From positions 110,835 to 174,834 of the forward strand of contig NZ_JPVO01000050.1 of assembly GCF_000772955.1 (NCBI RefSeq): 64,000 nt of DNA. Reading direction: 5' to 3'. The DNA is from Ureibacillus sinduriensis BLB-1 = JCM 15800. Lineage in GTDB: Bacteria; Bacillota; Bacilli; Bacillales_A; Planococcaceae. This document shows, piece after piece, positions 1-8,233 of this stretch. Made by a program: the position numbers and the translations under genes. The notes beneath the pieces are model-generated. The model searched no databases and had not been told where the DNA came from. It saw only the letters and a program-made list of their open reading frames with translations. Positions within the stretch are counted from its first letter, which is position 1. Every line of letters starts with the position of its first letter.

Positions 1-350
1 ACGATAACATCATCATATAAATCCTCCTCTTGCCTTTCCATAGCCAGTTTACTTACCTCTGTAATGGGCTGATGGAAATCAACGATAAGGGGGCTTGTCT
101 TAGCTAGTAATTGACTTTCTCTTCCCATATATAAATTATATCCATATAATGTTCCGATTTTTTGGTAAAAATGTGTTCTTGTAATTTGAGCAATTGGTTT
201 TTCATGATGCGCGACTACGATACCACGTAAATCTGGATTCTCGGTAAATAATTTGTCTACTTCCTTGTTTTTCAAAGTTGGAGAAATTGAAGGAACTGTT
301 TTAACAATCCGTCCGATATTTGATACTGCCTCATCTGTTTTCGTCATCAT
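1..350 (-). CDS. CBS-domain / GGDEF-type c-di-GMP protein (5' end only)
   Basis: Partial gene running off the left edge; about 116 N-terminal residues are visible, from ATG ATG at 350/347 behind an AGGTGAGGAA ribosome site. The translated part (DLRGIVVAHHEKPIAQITR, then TLYGYNLYMGRE and SPLIVDFHQPITEVSKLAM) matches what I recall of the CBS-pair segment lying between EAL and GGDEF in EAL-CBS-GGDEF proteins. The GGDEF domain itself would lie outside the window, so diguanylate cyclase activity is inference. It starts 34 bp after an EAL gene on the same strand, so the two are probably co-transcribed and act on the same second messenger. Confidence 0.6.
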   Translation of the reverse strand, partial: MMTKTDEAVSNIGRIVKTVPSISPTLKNKEVDKLFTENPDLRGIVVAHHEKPIAQITRTHFYQKIGTLYGYNLYMGRESQLLAKTSPLIVDFHQPITEVSKLAMERQEEDLYDDVI

Positions 351-384
351 TTCCTCACCTATTTGCATCGATTTTACATAGTTA

Positions 385-1245
385 CTAAAGCATGCTCGGA
401 AATTCCCCAAGCTTAATTTCCCGGTTCGGTCTACCCAATGCATAGCCTTGGGCATAATGTATGCCAAGCTTTTTCAAATATTTAATTTCCTCTGCTCTCT
501 CTATGCCCTCTGCAATGACTTTTGTGTTCGATTGTACGGCATATTCATAGATTAGTGAGACTAACTGTTGGCTAGGAATGCTTTCGTCGATATTGTGGAT
601 GAGTGATCGATCCAATTTAATAAACTCTGGCTTTAGGTAAATTAAAGTCTTTAAACTATTGTATCCTGAACCAACATCATCTATCGCAATCCTGTAGCCT
701 TGAGAGCGATAATGGGATAATACACGTTCAAATTCCAAAAAATCCGTTACGGCGCTTCTTTCCGTTAACTCAAACACAACTTGTTCCGGATGTATGCCAA
801 TTTCACATAACTGCTGTAGCGTATCTCCGCTATGATAATTCTTATCCAGTAATACGTGTGGATGAATATTGATAAATAATATAAATTCCCGTTCTAGGAG
901 ATTGTCACTTAGTCCCGCTATATATCTTTGCAAGGATAGATTGCGGCAAAACTTTTCAAACTCAAAAACCTTATCCGTTTGACCGACAAATTCATAGAAC
1001 TGATCTACATTAGGAAATAATTGAGATTGACCCGGGCGATTTAATGCTTCAAACCCAAACGTTTCACCTGATTGCAAGTTAACAATTGGCTGAAAGAAAG
1101 TTTCCAGTGATTCATTTTGCATAATTTTTTTCAACTCGTTATATCTCTTAAAGTACAATAAATCATCTTGTCTTTTATGTAACAAGTATTTAATATAGGA
1201 AAATAAATTTAGAGATTGCTCTCTTGTATATGATACTGAATTCAT
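385..1245 (-). CDS. EAL-domain c-di-GMP phosphodiesterase
   Basis: 286 residues. The EAL domain fills residues 45-280 after a short N-terminal helix. Motifs expected of an active enzyme are present: EAL at 66-68, the Asn of FINIHP, the Glu of FELTER, DDVGSG in place of the commoner DDFGSG, the Lys of IKLDRSL, the Glu of VIAEGIE and the Gln of YAQGYALGRP. It should hydrolyse c-di-GMP to pGpG in the cytoplasm; no membrane or sensor domain is present. AAGGAG lies just upstream of the ATG. It is followed after 34 bp by the CBS-GGDEF gene, the order seen inside fused EAL-CBS-GGDEF proteins. Confidence 0.85.
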   Translation of the reverse strand: MNSVSYTREQSLNLFSYIKYLLHKRQDDLLYFKRYNELKKIMQNESLETFFQPIVNLQSGETFGFEALNRPGQSQLFPNVDQFYEFVGQTDKVFEFEKFCRNLSLQRYIAGLSDNLLEREFILFINIHPHVLLDKNYHSGDTLQQLCEIGIHPEQVVFELTERSAVTDFLEFERVLSHYRSQGYRIAIDDVGSGYNSLKTLIYLKPEFIKLDRSLIHNIDESIPSQQLVSLIYEYAVQSNTKVIAEGIERAEEIKYLKKLGIHYAQGYALGRPNREIKLGEFPSML

Positions 1246-1356
1246 AGTTACTCCTTGTTATGAAGGGGATTAATACCTATCATAAGCCTTTTTTGTTAAT
1301 GTACTATTAATCCTTTATTAACCATTTGTAAAGCAACATGCTGGGCTTATATAAAA

Positions 1357-1391
1357 ATGTCGCATAAGTTTGTGATAAACTTCTGCGACAT
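1357..1391 (-). terminator. rho-independent terminator after the ger remnant
   Basis: Inverted repeat 1357-1371 / 1377-1391 (arms ATGTCGCA and TGCGACAT extended by AAGTTT/AAACTT with one mismatch, 5-nt loop), followed on the minus strand by a T-rich tract. It fits the end of the former gerA-type operon. Confidence 0.75.
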
Positions 1392-1408
1392 CTCAGGGAT
1401 AAATGCTA

Positions 1409-1702
1409 TCATTTCCAGTCCATACCTGTACGTTTAATTTTAGCGTTCAATTTAACTTCTATTTCCACATCTATCTTTATAGACCTCTCTCCATCGCTCC
1501 TCCGTTTTCACCTCACTCCCCAAGCAAGTTAAATCTTCTTATAAGATAATCAATATCATTTTTAAATATTCGATTAAATTCTTCAATATTCTCTTCTAAA
1601 TTTAATGATATCTTCTTTTTTCCCTTCTCCTTAATATTTCACTATCTGGTACGTTTACTTTCGGTTGTGCACTTTTCGTTCTTTTTTAAAGAACGGTGAC
1701 AT
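1409..1702 (-). pseudogene. Remnant of a gerA-type spore germination operon (gerA 5' end joined to gerC 3' end)
   Basis: A good ribosome site (GGAGAAGGTG) precedes ATG at 1702, but the frame stops after MSPFFKKERKVHNRK. Other frames continue with VNVPDSEILRRREKRRY and then ISLNLEENIEEFNRIF followed by DYLIRRFN. The latter resembles the N-terminal part of GerA-family germinant receptor subunits (pattern SLNLEENIE...D-hIRRF). Near 1490-1409 another frame reads IKIDVEIEVKLNAKIKRTGMDW then stop, which resembles the C-terminus of Ger(x)C lipoproteins. The rest of gerA, all of gerB and most of gerC are missing. I infer an internal deletion plus frameshifts. The upstream promoter and downstream terminator survive. 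Confidence 0.6.
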
Positions 1703-1742
1703 CTAATCACCTTCTCCCTATCCTTATAAACAATGGTAAGGA

Positions 1743-1771
1743 TAGTATGTGATTCACATTAGTTGCCATAC
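1743..1771 (-). promoter_or_regulatory. Sigma-G (forespore) promoter of the ger remnant
   Basis: On the minus strand GTATG (1771-1767), a 17-bp spacer and CATACTA (1749-1743) match the sigma-G consensus gHATR-N17/18-CATWHTA exactly. The ATG of the remnant lies about 40 bp downstream. gerA-type operons are known sigma-G targets. Confidence 0.65.
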
Positions 1772-1792
1772 ATAATTTTCAGCAATCCTAAA

Positions 1793-1827
1793 AGCCCCAA
1801 AGGAATACTATAAATTCCTTTAGGGCT
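1793..1827 (-). terminator. Terminator of vmlR
   Basis: 14-bp stem (AGCCCCAAAGGAAT / ATTCCTTTAGGGCT on the plus strand, one wobble pair), loop of 7, TTTTA on the minus strand. It starts only 7 bp after the vmlR stop codon. Confidence 0.85.
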
Positions 1828-1833
1828 CTTTTA

Positions 1834-3477
1834 TCATAAATCCTTCTTCAACTGATTAATTTGCTTTGTTAGTCCATTAAATCTCGCATCCAAATCAGGA
1901 TACTGTGAATCCTTAACGGTCATAAAACTAAGCTTCCCAAGAACTTCCTGTCTTTCTGCTTCTAACTTTAAGAGCAATTCTTTATTTGCACCTATTTGGG
2001 ACGGCGTTTCGTTCAATTGTTTATAAATTCTGCTATCTTTAAATTCCAAGCTACTACTCGTTGTCTTTTTCAGAAAATAGCGATCATGCGATACAATCAA
2101 TAATGTACCATCATAATTTGATAAAGTCTTCTCTAGCTGTTCACGGGTAGGAAGGTCGAGATGGTTGGTCGGTTCATCTAGTATCAATACGTCTTTTTCT
2201 TCTAATATATATACCATTAGCTTACACTTCACTCTTTCCCCCATACTCATTTTCTGGATGGGTTCTTTCCAAGCTGAAGCTTCGAAGCCTAAGTGTTTCA
2301 TTAAACTTTGCACTTTCCCTCTTTCTACATAAGTAGGCCGAAAAAACAGCTCCTCCGGTGTTTTGGACAGAGGTAAATCAAATACTTCTTGAGTGAGATA
2401 GCCTATATTAGCCGAGGGGGAAATCCAGACGCTGCCACCATCTGATGTTTCTTCTCCCATCAAGATTTTTAAGAGTGTCGTCTTCCCGCTTCCATTCGGT
2501 CCGATCAATGCCACCTTTTCACCGTGTTGGATAGTAAAGTTTACATTTTCGAATAAAACGTGATTGTTTATTATCTTTTTTAGGTTATTTACTTCTAATA
2601 CACGTTTTCCTCGCTTATCATTGGCATTTATATTAAATCTCACCTCGTATTCCGGCTTCACAGCTTCAACTTCTGAATGCTCCAATTCTTTTTCGAGACG
2701 TTTTCTTTTAGACTTTATTTGGGCATCAGTTCGTTTTGCTTTTACACGATGGTATTCTTTAAATCCTTCTTGCTTTGTTGAGGCAGCGTGTGCTTTCTGG
2801 GACCAGGTGTTTAGCTCATTTAATTGGCCCTCAATCTTTTGGATCAATTGTTGCTGTTTTTCGTAGTCTCTCTGTTGTGTGTGCCTTCTCTGTTCGCGCA
2901 CCTTCATATAGCTCGTGTAATTACCTTTATGCTCTATTAGCTTTTGATCTTCCAGTGACCAAATTTTTGTCACTACTTCATCCAGAAAATATCGATCATG
3001 CGAGACGAGAATTATTGTTCCTTTATACTGCTTGATGTGCTCAACTAGTTCTTTTGTAGATTGCTCATCAAGGTGGTTTGTCGGCTCATCCAGGAGAAGA
3101 AGGTGTGCATTCTGTGACAAACCTTTTGCCAGTCTTGCTTTAAGCTTCTCCCCGCCACTTAGATGATGATATTGATTTGAAGGAACCTTCCACTTCGCCA
3201 ACATGCCAGCTTCTTCTATCCCAACATGCCTAGCCGTAAAATCTTCTGATTCCTGTTCAACCATTTCGATCGACACATGTTGCTGCAACCAGTTGATCTT
3301 TCCATTAATTACTGGCAGATTTCCTGTAATCATTTGCAGTAAAGTGGATTTCCCCGCACCATTCTTGCCGATAATACCAATTACATCCCCATTATGCACT
3401 GTCCCGTTTACACTTTTGAATAGTGTGTGATCAACAATTTCATAATTAATATTTTGCAATTTAAAAAGCTCTTGCAT
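1834..3477 (-). CDS. vmlR: ABC-F ribosome-protection ATPase VmlR
   Basis: 547 residues from the ATG at 3477, the length of B. subtilis VmlR, which it resembles along its whole length. Two ABC modules without membrane segments: Walker A at about 37-44 and 326-333, signatures LSGGE (106-110) and MSMGE (410-414), Walker B followed by DEPTNHLD in both. Between them lies the charged helical linker (about 190-270) that in ABC-F proteins reaches the ribosomal peptidyl-transferase site. Family members release virginiamycin M, lincosamides and pleuromutilins from stalled ribosomes. The frame stays open 30 codons upstream (to 3567), but that stretch contains a terminator-like hairpin and is better read as leader RNA; AAGGG precedes the chosen start, with somewhat long spacing. 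Confidence 0.9.
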   Translation of the reverse strand: MQELFKLQNINYEIVDHTLFKSVNGTVHNGDVIGIIGKNGAGKSTLLQMITGNLPVINGKINWLQQHVSIEMVEQESEDFTARHVGIEEAGMLAKWKVPSNQYHHLSGGEKLKARLAKGLSQNAHLLLLDEPTNHLDEQSTKELVEHIKQYKGTIILVSHDRYFLDEVVTKIWSLEDQKLIEHKGNYTSYMKVREQRRHTQQRDYEKQQQLIQKIEGQLNELNTWSQKAHAASTKQEGFKEYHRVKAKRTDAQIKSKRKRLEKELEHSEVEAVKPEYEVRFNINANDKRGKRVLEVNNLKKIINNHVLFENVNFTIQHGEKVALIGPNGSGKTTLLKILMGEETSDGGSVWISPSANIGYLTQEVFDLPLSKTPEELFFRPTYVERGKVQSLMKHLGFEASAWKEPIQKMSMGERVKCKLMVYILEEKDVLILDEPTNHLDLPTREQLEKTLSNYDGTLLIVSHDRYFLKKTTSSSLEFKDSRIYKQLNETPSQIGANKELLLKLEAERQEVLGKLSFMTVKDSQYPDLDARFNGLTKQINQLKKDL

Positions 3478-3524
3478 CAATACCGGCATCCCTTCATTGG
3501 AGGGAGGATTTCTAATTTTTTCTG

Positions 3525-3559
3525 AAAATAAAAATCCCCCCAAAGATTTTGGAAGGATT
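3525..3559 (-). promoter_or_regulatory. Terminator-like attenuator in the vmlR leader
   Basis: On the minus strand AATCCTTCC (3559-3551), a 9-nt loop and GGGGGGATT (3541-3533) pair, followed directly by TTTTTATTTT. This is a factor-independent terminator placed about 50 nt before the vmlR start. Antibiotic-inducible ABC-F genes of Bacilli, including vmlR, are known to use ribosome-mediated transcription attenuation. Confidence 0.65.
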
Positions 3560-3624
3560 AGTCTCATTTTTTACAGATAGAAAAGTTTTGTACCTTCCTA
3601 TACTTGCATACGAACAACCGAATG

Positions 3625-3665
3625 GATATCGATAATAGATACTCACGTAATCATTTATCGATATC
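3625..3665. repeat. 10-bp inverted repeat in the vmlR leader
   Basis: GATATCGATA (3625-3634) and TATCGATATC (3656-3665), perfect arms with a 21-nt spacer. It lies between a TATAAT-type -10 element (minus strand, 3824-3819) and the attenuator, so it could take part in leader RNA folding. Confidence 0.45.
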
Positions 3666-3855
3666 GTAAAAGCTAATTTTGAGCCATACAGTTGTTGAAC
3701 GTTTATGGAAAAATGGGCAGACTAATCCTATTTTAGATTCTTGAATTTCATTTCAAAAATAAAAATAAGATTATTTAATCATCGGCCACCCATCTTCCCT
3801 TCTCTTCATTTGACATGAATTATATCATGATTGTCTGTTATTGAAAATGAACCTA

Positions 3856-4299
3856 CTATCTTTTTATAACCAGCATGTCATTACTGTCAAATTCCCACAT
3901 TTCACCGAAAGCAACTTCCCAATAATAGCCATTTGGGTCCTGAAAATAGCCGCTATACCCTCCCCAGAATACTGTTTCTGGTTCTTTGATAATTTTCGCC
4001 CCTGCTTTTTCGGCCTGCGAAAATACTTCATCCACTTCATCTTTGGACTTTCCATTATAAGCTAATGTAAAACCACCGAAACCTGTTCCTATATTAGGGG
4101 GTTCATGTTCATTAATGTCCTTTGCTAACCGTTCGATTGGAAACAAAGATATTTTAGTGCCATTATTATTAAAAAATATGACATCCGGATTGGATTCTTC
4201 GCCATAAACCACTACATCGAAGCCTAGCCCCTCCCTGTAAAATTGAAGGGATGCTCGCATATCTTTCACACCTAAAGTAAGTAAATTTAAACGGTTCAT
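3856..4299 (-). CDS. VOC-family (glyoxalase/bleomycin-resistance fold) protein
   Basis: 147 residues forming one vicinal-oxygen-chelate unit made of two beta-alpha-beta-beta-beta repeats (about 3-55 and 70-140). The second repeat ends FQDPNGYYWEVAF, typical of the family and carrying the usual metal-binding Glu; the N-terminal ligand His is not where glyoxalase I has it (LNLLTLGV). Substrate cannot be told from sequence: VOC proteins include glyoxalases, dioxygenases, thiol transferases and drug-binding proteins. It follows another VOC gene after 15 bp, so the pair is probably co-transcribed and may arise from an old duplication. Confidence 0.7.
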   Translation of the reverse strand: MNRLNLLTLGVKDMRASLQFYREGLGFDVVVYGEESNPDVIFFNNNGTKISLFPIERLAKDINEHEPPNIGTGFGGFTLAYNGKSKDEVDEVFSQAEKAGAKIIKEPETVFWGGYSGYFQDPNGYYWEVAFGEMWEFDSNDMLVIKR

Positions 4300-4314
4300 T
4301 GTTTAGTGATCCCC

Positions 4315-4737
4315 CTATACATTATTAATAGTATGCCTCTCTTTATACTTAGGACTCAATTCGCTCCAAACATCAAATTTATTGCCATCGAGGTCCTGGA
4401 AAATGAAGTTTTTCCCAGCATGTCCCCGATCTTCGATTTCCCCGACTTTTATTTTTTTTCTGCCAAAATCGGCATAAAGTTCATAGAGTGCTGCTAATCC
4501 ATCCACTTCAAATGTTATCGAAAATCGATCCTCACCGTTGATGTCAAGAAAATTGGCACTTTCACTCGGCGGAGAATGCACGAGAAAGAAGCTTAAATCG
4601 GCAAAGTTTAGAATCGCTTTCATGTTATCCATATAAGATACGGCAGCACCCAGTTTTTCCACATACCAGTCGGTTGCTGCTTCTACTTCCTTGACCGGTA
4701 TGTAAATTGTGCCGACCCTTATTAAATCGATGTTCAT
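4315..4737 (-). CDS. VOC-family protein
   Basis: 140 residues from ATG at 4737, chosen because GGGAGG lies 11-12 nt upstream; an in-frame ATG at 4770 has no ribosome site. One VOC fold: first repeat IRVGTIYIPVKEVEAATDWY, second ending FIFQDLDGNKFDVWSE. Metal ligand positions are incompletely conserved, so a binding or antibiotic-sequestering role is as likely as catalysis. It lies between the YfiT-like gene upstream and the other VOC gene, in a run of minus-strand stress or detoxification genes. Function unassigned. Confidence 0.7.
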   Translation of the reverse strand: MNIDLIRVGTIYIPVKEVEAATDWYVEKLGAAVSYMDNMKAILNFADLSFFLVHSPPSESANFLDINGEDRFSITFEVDGLAALYELYADFGRKKIKVGEIEDRGHAGKNFIFQDLDGNKFDVWSELSPKYKERHTINNV

Positions 4738-4764
4738 TGAATTTCTTCCCTCCCATAAAATAAA

Positions 4765-4800
4765 CCCCAATTTGAAAACAATGATATTTTCGAATTGAGG
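4765..4800 (-). terminator. Terminator after the YfiT-like gene
   Basis: 14-bp stem (CCCCAATTTGAAAA / TTTTCGAATTGAGG on the plus strand, two imperfect pairs) followed by TTTATTTTAT on the minus strand. Confidence 0.7.
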
Positions 4801-4808
4801 TCTTCCAT

Positions 4809-5327
4809 TTATGTAGTTCTAGTTGCCAAAGCATTTTGAATATGTGCAAGATGATGATTGACGTGCCAAGTACTAAAAGCCAATGTGGAGAGTATAGTTT
4901 GTACACCCGTTTCCAGATGCGTATACTTCCGTTCTAATTGGTCCTTTGTTAACTTTTCAAATAAATACGCCAACCGCGCATGAAGTCCTTCTATGATTTG
5001 TAAGGACGTGATGATTGGGAGGCTGCAATCTGCAAGAGTTGCCCAGGAATTTTCTTCAAATGGTTTTATCTGTGGATTGTCCTCCGTTAATGCCAGTTTA
5101 ATGCGCGTATATACATTTATTTGGGCATCCGCAATATGATGCACAAGTTGTTTAATTGTCCATGCACCTTCCCTGTATGTAAGCTGCTGTTCTTCATCAT
5201 TCAAGGACCCTGCTATTTCCGTTAAACTTTGAGGGTACGTTGAAATACTTTGAATCCATTCAGTTACTAATTCATCCGTCAGAAAGTCAGGTTCTTTAAA
5301 TTTTCCGATTGGGTATCTTTCATCCAT
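4809..5327 (-). CDS. YfiT/BstA-like DinB-fold metal-dependent hydrolase or bacillithiol transferase
   Basis: 172 residues, four-helix DinB/YfiT fold. It opens with the YPIGKF signature of B. subtilis YfiT and keeps the metal-site histidines in LVHHIADAQ (H63/H64) and WHVNHHLAHI (H158, H162). YfiT-type proteins bind a divalent metal through three His; some relatives are bacillithiol S-transferases, and the exact reaction here is unknown. GAGGTG precedes the ATG. A paralogue with the same start and motifs lies at 27684-28208. Downstream of another DinB-fold gene (16 bp gap), probably in one transcript. Confidence 0.8.
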   Translation of the reverse strand: MDERYPIGKFKEPDFLTDELVTEWIQSISTYPQSLTEIAGSLNDEEQQLTYREGAWTIKQLVHHIADAQINVYTRIKLALTEDNPQIKPFEENSWATLADCSLPIITSLQIIEGLHARLAYLFEKLTKDQLERKYTHLETGVQTILSTLAFSTWHVNHHLAHIQNALATRTT

Positions 5328-5343
5328 TCTCTTTCACCTCATA

Positions 5344-5829
5344 TTACCGTTTACAATGACCCCCCAGGCTTTTCAAAATTTCCTGTATTTGACTGAAATG
5401 ATGCTCATCATGTTCAACAAATCCTTTTAAATAAGCTGTTAGCGTCAATGTCGTTTGATTTACTTTAATTTCTTGTGCCCATAGTTCATCTTCAATATTA
5501 TTAATAACAATAATCAAGCTTCTTCTTGCAGCAATAAACCCTTTAATGATTTCCCCCTTTGTCTTTACTTTACTCTTAATAGAAGACTGACGATTTAGCT
5601 GCTCTGTTTCGGGACCTTTGGGAAGAATGGCACCTTCAATTAAATAGGGAAGGCGTTCATTTAAAAGAAACCGATCCCAAGCCTCGAAATGGCCGACGAC
5701 TTCCGCGATTGTCCATTTCCCTTGCGCAATTGGTGTCCGCCATTGTTCTTCTGTCAAATTTTCTAAATTCTTCACCCAGTCTACCGAATTCTCAAAATGC
5801 ATTAAGACTTCTTCCTTATTTTGATGCAA
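5344..5829 (-). CDS. DinB-superfamily protein
   Basis: 161 residues, DinB-like four-helix bundle. GKWTIAEVVGHFEAWD and VEHDEHHFSQI carry the usual histidine triad of the metal site. Start is TTG at 5829 behind AGGAG; an alternative ATG nine codons later also has AAGGAAG, but alignment of KEEVLMHFE to family N-termini favours the longer form. Members are thiol-dependent transferases or metal-binding hydrolases, often stress-induced; the substrate is unknown. Same strand and close spacing with the YfiT-like gene downstream. Confidence 0.75.
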   Translation of the reverse strand: MHQNKEEVLMHFENSVDWVKNLENLTEEQWRTPIAQGKWTIAEVVGHFEAWDRFLLNERLPYLIEGAILPKGPETEQLNRQSSIKSKVKTKGEIIKGFIAARRSLIIVINNIEDELWAQEIKVNQTTLTLTAYLKGFVEHDEHHFSQIQEILKSLGGHCKR

Positions 5830-5911
5830 GAATTTCAGCTCCTATAGGTTTTCTTTGTTACTAGTTTTCTATAGAAAATCAAAAATCCCTTCTTTAATCT
5901 AATATGTATAG

Positions 5912-5941
5912 AAAAAAACCGAAATCATTTAATGACCTCGG
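5912..5941 (-). terminator. Terminator of the P450 gene
   Basis: Stem CCGA..TCAT / ATGA..TCGG (plus strand), interrupted by two mismatches, overlapping the stop codon and followed by seven T residues on the minus strand. Confidence 0.65.
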
Positions 5942-7185
5942 CTTCTTATTATTTGTTCAAGAATTATTTTGCTTTTAGGAATGCTGGGGATATCATCTAT
6001 TTCAAAGCTTAAATCTTGTTTCGGCACCTTGTATTCCATTCGATTAACCAAATAATCCAGGCTCAATTTCATTACGTCCACAGTAATCTGTTCACCCGCA
6101 CATCGGTGTCCTAAATAATAATCCCCTCCCCCTTGAGGGATAAAACTAAATGGACTTCCTTGCCAATAGGTAAACCGTTCAGGGTTGAATTTTTGTGGGT
6201 CTTCCCATTTCACTGGATCATGGTTCGTGCCGTATAGATCTAACAGCGTTAACGTACCTTCTTTAAACTCGTATCCATTCCAGGTGAAATCAGTTTTTAC
6301 TTTCGCAGCGATAAAAGGGAAGAACGGATAAAATCTTCTGACCTCCTGGACGAACATTTTGGAATAGTCCTTATAAGACCGAAGTTTCTCTTTTTCTTCA
6401 GGGAATTCAAGAAGCGCCAAAAGAGAGAAATTAATATAGATTGAAATAGCTACAATTGGCCTTAGCATGTTTATAATTTCAACTGCCACCGTCTCAACAT
6501 CCAAAAGATTTCCTTGTGAATCTTTGTGAAATGAAAATTGATGAAGTACTGTACTTTGGGGGAACTTGATTTTCCCATCCCGTGTATCCTGGATTAGTTG
6601 ATGAATTGTTTTTTCACAGTTGTTGCGAAAGGTTCTACCCACCCAATGTGCAGGACCGATTGCTGCCGCTGTTTCGAACATGGAAGCCAGCTCTTTTGTC
6701 ATTTTCTTCACATCATCTTCATGCAAAGGATAGCCTATCCATTTAAATGCCACAATACAAAGCAATTCTTTTACTTCCTCATAAAAGACGATGCTATCCA
6801 TTTTGCTCCACTTATCGATGGATTGTTCCCATTGCATCTGTATTAACTCAAATAAATGACTTAACTGTTCTTCCGTCATAACGGACATAAGCATTTCTTT
6901 TCGATTACGATGTTCTTCATCGTCCAAGGTTTGCACACTATTTTTTCCAAAAAGGGTTTGGACAAGTCGATTAGGTGCAGCATCTTTCCTTTGAAACTTC
7001 TGGGGATCATAGAAAATTTGGGCGGCTTCCTCCCCTAACATGCAAATGGCCTTTTTTCCTAAAATACGTGTCTCAAAGACGTTGGATCGAAGTTTCTCAC
7101 TTCTATTTAGAATAAAATGATAGCCTTCCTTTAAAAGGCCTATACTATGATCGATTCCTTCTTCTCTCGGCATTTGATTTTCCAT
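5929..7185 (-). CDS. cypC: CYP152-type cytochrome P450, fatty acid peroxygenase
   Basis: 418 residues from ATG at 7185 (GAGGTG six nt upstream; a GTG three codons earlier lies in that site). Closely resembles B. subtilis YbdT/P450-BS-beta. Heme ligand Cys362 sits in LGHRCAGEQ, a peroxygenase-type loop. Arg242-Pro243 in LRPIVAIS equal the residues of P450-BS-beta that hold the substrate carboxylate and take the place of the acid-alcohol pair. These enzymes use H2O2 to hydroxylate long-chain fatty acids at alpha or beta carbons (some decarboxylate them) without a reductase partner. Soluble, no membrane anchor. Single-gene unit with its own terminator. Confidence 0.92.
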   Translation of the reverse strand: MENQMPREEGIDHSIGLLKEGYHFILNRSEKLRSNVFETRILGKKAICMLGEEAAQIFYDPQKFQRKDAAPNRLVQTLFGKNSVQTLDDEEHRNRKEMLMSVMTEEQLSHLFELIQMQWEQSIDKWSKMDSIVFYEEVKELLCIVAFKWIGYPLHEDDVKKMTKELASMFETAAAIGPAHWVGRTFRNNCEKTIHQLIQDTRDGKIKFPQSTVLHQFSFHKDSQGNLLDVETVAVEIINMLRPIVAISIYINFSLLALLEFPEEKEKLRSYKDYSKMFVQEVRRFYPFFPFIAAKVKTDFTWNGYEFKEGTLTLLDLYGTNHDPVKWEDPQKFNPERFTYWQGSPFSFIPQGGGDYYLGHRCAGEQITVDVMKLSLDYLVNRMEYKVPKQDLSFEIDDIPSIPKSKIILEQIIRSRGH

Positions 7186-7274
7186 TATTGTCACCTCATT
7201 TTCCGTTCACTTTTTTAGTCTTTCTAAACCTGTTGTGATTATACTTACCCCTATGACATTAAACGTAATCAAAA

Positions 7275-7309
7275 AACACCAAAATGCAATTTAAGAACAT
7301 TTTGGTGTT
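7275..7309 (-). terminator. Terminator of the papain-like hydrolase gene
   Basis: Perfect 12-bp stem AACACCAAAATG / CATTTTGGTGTT, 11-nt loop, followed by a T run on the minus strand. Confidence 0.85.
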
Positions 7310-7327
7310 TGGTGCATGATTATATAA

Positions 7328-7879
7328 TTAATAAATTACGGGAAGAACCCCTTTGGAGGAATCCCTTACCAATAGGTCTGCCAATTGTCCTTCGAATTCT
7401 AATTGAAGGTTTTTCAACAATTGCAGATCATTGGGGGACACAAGAGAAATAGGCTTCTCGAAACGGCTTATGCCGCCTTCATCCAGTACTTGTGCAACAA
7501 ATTCCGAACAAAAGAAGGCATGCTTCCTGTGATACGGTTTATTTATAATAAACGTTATGAGTCCTAAAAGGTTATATCGATAGAGGTGCTTTTCTGTTTC
7601 AATTTTTTTAATAAATGCTTTCATTTTTTCGATTTGCGTAGCTGTTGCATCAAAACTATAGATTGCACATCTTGCATTTTTAAATAAGTCCTGTCTTAAA
7701 TCTTCATTGACAAACCCACCAATAAAAGGATTCCGTGGTCTCTTACGCCCGAAACTATAAACTTCGTTGAAATGCTCATCAAATACAATCGATGCATGGT
7801 TATAAGGCTTTCTTGTATAAAGCTTAATCATTCTTGTAAACATTGTGCCTGTATCAGTCAGTAATAAATAAACTTTCAT
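7328..7879 (-). CDS. Permuted papain-like (YiiX/NlpC-P60 superfamily) hydrolase
   Basis: 183 residues from ATG at 7879 behind GGTGGAAAGA; an open extension to 7942 lacks a ribosome site. Layout fits a circularly permuted papain-like fold: an early His in YNHASIVFDE and a later Cys in HAFFCSEFVAQVL, the reverse of the papain order. Proteins of this group are amidases or thioesterases that cut lipoyl or peptidyl substrates, but no substrate can be read from the sequence. No signal peptide, so cytoplasmic. Single gene between terminators. Confidence 0.6.
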   Translation of the reverse strand: MKVYLLLTDTGTMFTRMIKLYTRKPYNHASIVFDEHFNEVYSFGRKRPRNPFIGGFVNEDLRQDLFKNARCAIYSFDATATQIEKMKAFIKKIETEKHLYRYNLLGLITFIINKPYHRKHAFFCSEFVAQVLDEGGISRFEKPISLVSPNDLQLLKNLQLEFEGQLADLLVRDSSKGVLPVIY

Positions 7880-7942
7880 TCTTTCCACCCTGTTACCCCT
7901 TCGTTCATATCTTACTACCAATAATAAAATATCGACTCTCAC

Positions 7943-8158
7943 CTGATAACCGACTGAAGAAATATTTCAGCATCAGACCTAAGACGTAGTTTCAATGCTA
8001 TTATCATCTTTATGAAGAGTTATGTTGTTTATCAAAACTAATGCATAATAGGTGCACTTTTACATACTTGTTCTTATGTAATTACTTCGGAAAATAGAAC
8101 TAGCTACTTCTCATTTAACGTTTTCCTCCTCAAGATTAGGCTTCAATCCACAAATAAT
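7943..8158. other. Intergenic stretch without recognised features
   Basis: Between the papain-like hydrolase and the BCCT terminator I see no open frame with a ribosome site, no hairpin and no clear promoter. Confidence 0.5.
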
Positions 8159-8190
8159 AACCCGAAGAAACAATTAAGTCTCTTCGGGTT
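8159..8190 (-). terminator. Terminator of the BCCT transporter gene
   Basis: Perfect 10-bp stem AACCCGAAGA / TCTTCGGGTT with a 12-nt loop; the T tract on the minus strand is short (TTATTATTT). Confidence 0.65.
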
Positions 8191-8233
8191 TCATCTATAT
8201 AAAGCTAAGTTGTAATTAAGCATCTTATCCATT

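Noticed and set aside
2564..3430. Plus-strand open frames opposite vmlR
   Set aside because: They lie fully over a conserved ABC-F gene, have no ribosome sites and encode no recognisable protein.
3478..3567. 30-codon N-terminal extension of vmlR
   Set aside because: It covers the attenuator hairpin; the shorter protein equals VmlR in length and N-terminus.
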